From: Ralstonia sp. TCR112
GTDB taxonomy: Bacteria > Pseudomonadota > Gammaproteobacteria > Burkholderiales > Burkholderiaceae
Direction: 5' to 3'
Length of the DNA: 64,000 nt
Assembly (NCBI RefSeq): GCF_007997035.1
Contig: NZ_VOSS01000075.1
Coordinates: 51,752 to 115,751, forward strand
In this document: piece by piece, positions 62,558 to 64,000 of the stretch
Layout: every line of letters starts with the position of its first letter
How positions within the stretch are numbered: the first letter of the stretch is position 1
Notes under the pieces: model-generated
What the model was told of the DNA's origin: nothing
Databases searched by the model: none
What the model saw: the letters and a program-made list of their open reading frames with translations, nothing else
Position numbers and translations under genes: made by a program

Positions 62558-62884
62558 TTACTTACGATTGAGCAGCAGGCCGATCAGCAGGCCCACGCCG
62601 GCCGCGACGCCCACGGCTTGCCACGGATGATCGTGGACGTAGTCGTCGGTAGCGCGTGCGGCAGCCTTGCTCTTGTGGACGACCGCGTCTTGCAGGTCCT
62701 GCGCTTTTTCCTTGGCTTGGCGGAGCATGCCCATACCGCGCTCGCGCAGTTCCGCGGCTTTTTCGCCGCTGGTGGACGCAGCTTGTTTGAGCAGGGTTTC
62801 AGCGTCGGACAGTACAGTCTTCACGTCGGTCATCAGTTTCTCCTTATTGACGGAATCGGCCAGGTTGGGGGAAGTGTTTGTCAT
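62558..62884 (-). CDS. yqjD: YqjD/ElaB/DUF883 membrane-anchored protein
   Basis: A 108-residue DUF883 protein: an N-terminal helical region (LMTDVKTVLSDAETLLKQAAS, then GEKAAELRERGMGMLRQAKEKAQDLQDAV) and a single C-terminal membrane anchor (WQAVGVAAGVGLLIGLLLNRK) with the family's HDHPWQAVGVAAGVG motif. In Escherichia coli YqjD and ElaB tether ribosomes to the inner membrane in stationary phase. GAGGA precedes the ATG at 62884. Confidence 0.92.
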   Translation of the reverse strand: MTNTSPNLADSVNKEKLMTDVKTVLSDAETLLKQAASTSGEKAAELRERGMGMLRQAKEKAQDLQDAVVHKSKAAARATDDYVHDHPWQAVGVAAGVGLLIGLLLNRK

Positions 62885-63166
62885 GGTCGGGTCCTCGGTG
62901 TCGGCGGGTAGTTCAATCGTCAATATGTCGACGCGCTTATTCGCTAGCATATGTGTGGGCGCCGCGAAACTTCAAGCGCTCGCGTCGCGCGCACTGCGAT
63001 GGATCAAGGCTTTGGTCATTGTCCGGCAATGTGCGCACGCCTTCCACCCTGTTGCCAGCAAATGCCGCGCCTAATGACGAAAAGTGATGTTGTTGTGAAT
63101 TTATAGTCGTTTTGGTTGGATGGCAATCTGGCTATAGTGGTTCCCAATCTGTGTATGGAGGACACG

Positions 63167-63805
63167 ATGTCTCTACGTTTGGGCGATATCGCCCCTGATT
63201 TCGAGCAGGATTCCAGTGAAGGCCGCATCAAGTTCCATGAGTGGCTGGGCAATAGCTGGGGCGTGCTGTTTTCGCACCCGGCCGATTACACGCCGGTCTG
63301 CACCACCGAACTGGGCCTGACCGCCAAGCTGAAGGACGAATTTGCCAAGCGCAATGTCAAGGCGATTGCGCTGTCGGTCGATTCGGTCGAGTCGCACAAG
63401 GGCTGGATCAACGATATCAACGAGACGCAGAACACGAGCGTCAACTTCCCGATCATTGCCGACCCCGATCGCAAGGTCTCGCAGCTGTACGACATGATCC
63501 ATCCGAATGCGAGCGAGACTTTTACGGTGCGCTCGCTGTTCGTGATCGATCCGAACAAGAAGATTCGCCTGACGATTACGTATCCGGCGTCGACGGGGCG
63601 CAATTTCAATGAAGTGCTGCGCGTGATCGACTCGCTGCAGCTGACCGACAACCACAGCGTCGCCACCCCCGGTAACTGGCAAGACGGCGACGACGTGGTC
63701 ATCGTGCCGTCGTTGAAGGATGAGGAAGTCCTCAAGCAGAAATTCCCGAAGGGCTACAAGGCAGTGCGGCCGTATCTGCGCCTGACGCCGCAGCCCAACA
63801 AGTGA
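63167..63805 (+). CDS. 1-Cys peroxiredoxin (Prx6 family)
   Basis: A 212-residue peroxiredoxin. The peroxidatic Cys45 is in FSHPADYTPVCTTELG, and the conserved Arg is in TFTVRSLFVID. The C-terminal half (NWQDGDDVVIVPSLKDEEVLKQKFPKG, then YLRLTPQP) is the Prx6 extension. There is no resolving Cys, so it is of the 1-Cys type. It detoxifies peroxides in the cytoplasm. The ATG at 63167 has GGAGG seven bases upstream. A CTATAGT sequence at 63132-63138 could be the -10 box. Confidence 0.94.
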   Translation: MSLRLGDIAPDFEQDSSEGRIKFHEWLGNSWGVLFSHPADYTPVCTTELGLTAKLKDEFAKRNVKAIALSVDSVESHKGWINDINETQNTSVNFPIIADPDRKVSQLYDMIHPNASETFTVRSLFVIDPNKKIRLTITYPASTGRNFNEVLRVIDSLQLTDNHSVATPGNWQDGDDVVIVPSLKDEEVLKQKFPKGYKAVRPYLRLTPQPNK

Positions 63806-63829
63806 CCGTCTCCTTGGTAGTGTGATTGC

Positions 63830-63856
63830 CGCCCGGCCTTGTGCCGGGCGTTTTTT
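63830..63856 (+). terminator. Intrinsic terminator of the peroxiredoxin gene
   Basis: CGCCCGGC, loop CTTGT, GCCGGGCG, then TTTTTT. Perfect eight-base stem with a six-base T tract. Confidence 0.93.
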
Positions 63857-63860
63857 GCGT

Positions 63861-63987
63861 TGGAACCGGCTCAGGACCGCGCTGCGCGGGCCGATCCTGG
63901 CCCTGTGATGCCCGCCGTACCCATGGTCGGCTGCGCTTGTCGGACCGACCTCGGCCCGCTCGCTACGGATCCTGAACCGGTTCTCAG
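63861..63987. repeat. Long imperfect inverted repeat, possible intergenic repeat element
   Basis: The left end GGAACCGGCTCAGGACC and the right end GGATCCTGAACCGGTTCTC are near-complements. The match continues inward over roughly 40 bases with gaps (both contain CGGGCC on the same relative side). The element spans about 127 bases between the peroxiredoxin terminator and the window edge. It could be a REP- or MITE-like repeat or an RNA hairpin. No coding features were seen. Confidence 0.5.
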
Positions 63988-64000
63988 GCAAACAAAACCG

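Noticed and set aside
1..64000. CRISPR arrays, insertion sequences, toxin-antitoxin or other defence modules
   Set aside because: No evenly spaced direct repeats, transposase, integrase, nuclease-helicase clusters or toxin-antitoxin pairs were seen anywhere in the window.

Overview
The window is chromosomal DNA from a high-GC betaproteobacterium, almost certainly Ralstonia (Burkholderiales). The inference rests on GC-rich codon use, the proteins (WaaC/WaaA, Tol-Pal, UbiD, AacS) and gene pairings such as glyA-nrdR. It is mostly ordinary core genome, densely coding on both strands. No insertion sequence, prophage, CRISPR array or rRNA operon was found. Two tRNA genes are present: Gly-CCC and Lys-TTT.

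Layout. 1-4.8 kb holds envelope sugar genes: the start of wecB, a frameshifted phosphomannomutase, waaC and waaA, then a META-domain lipoprotein. 4.8-8.2 kb on the minus strand carries a TetR regulator, a Pcm-like methyltransferase, a rhodanese and a TolC-type outer-membrane protein. 8.4-12.2 kb has small YkgJ and DUF1439 proteins, uppP, an old-yellow-enzyme oxidoreductase and trmB with tRNA-Gly. 12.4-15.2 kb is an Lrp regulator divergent from an EamA exporter and an aromatic aminotransferase. 15.3-21.4 kb (minus) runs ubiD, gabD, aacS and an unknown 237-residue protein. 21.6-23.2 kb is a lytic transglycosylase gene behind a long structured leader; its reading frame is broken by a missing base. 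23.2-28.6 kb (minus) is a riboflavin cluster (ribD, ribE, ribBA-like, ribH), nusB and an aminotransferase.

28.6-39.9 kb is the most distinctive part. Two divergent minor-pilin operons flank a 451-base regulatory region. The minus operon (mini-pilV, pilW, pilX, pilE-like, fimT) runs straight into ribD. The plus operon (pilE, fimT, pilV, pilW, pilX, pilY1) ends near a TonB-like protein. The spacer holds two perfect palindromes and a terminator-like hairpin that serves no visible gene.

40-48.5 kb carries nrdR and glyA (minus), then an SDR enzyme and a complete ybgC-tolQRAB-pal-cpoB operon. 48.6-50.5 kb has queC, a YeeE/YedE transporter and tRNA-Lys with a near-perfect promoter. 50.8-56.5 kb is a 2-ketogluconate utilisation operon (kguE, kguK, kguT, kguD) with a PtxS-like LacI repressor; a TGGAACCGGTTCCA operator lies just before kguE and a nucleoside deoxyribosyltransferase is coupled to the end. 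56.6-58.8 kb holds a DszC/SfnB-like flavoenzyme and a TauD-family dioxygenase, probably for sulfur scavenging. 58.8-60.8 kb has a Nudix hydrolase and FetA/FetB-like ABC genes. 61-64 kb has a small unknown membrane protein, a YqjD/YqjE-type operon, a 1-Cys peroxiredoxin and a terminal inverted repeat.

Two genes (phosphomannomutase and lytic transglycosylase) each appear to lack one G in a GC-rich stretch. Either both are real mutations or, more simply, they are base-calling errors.
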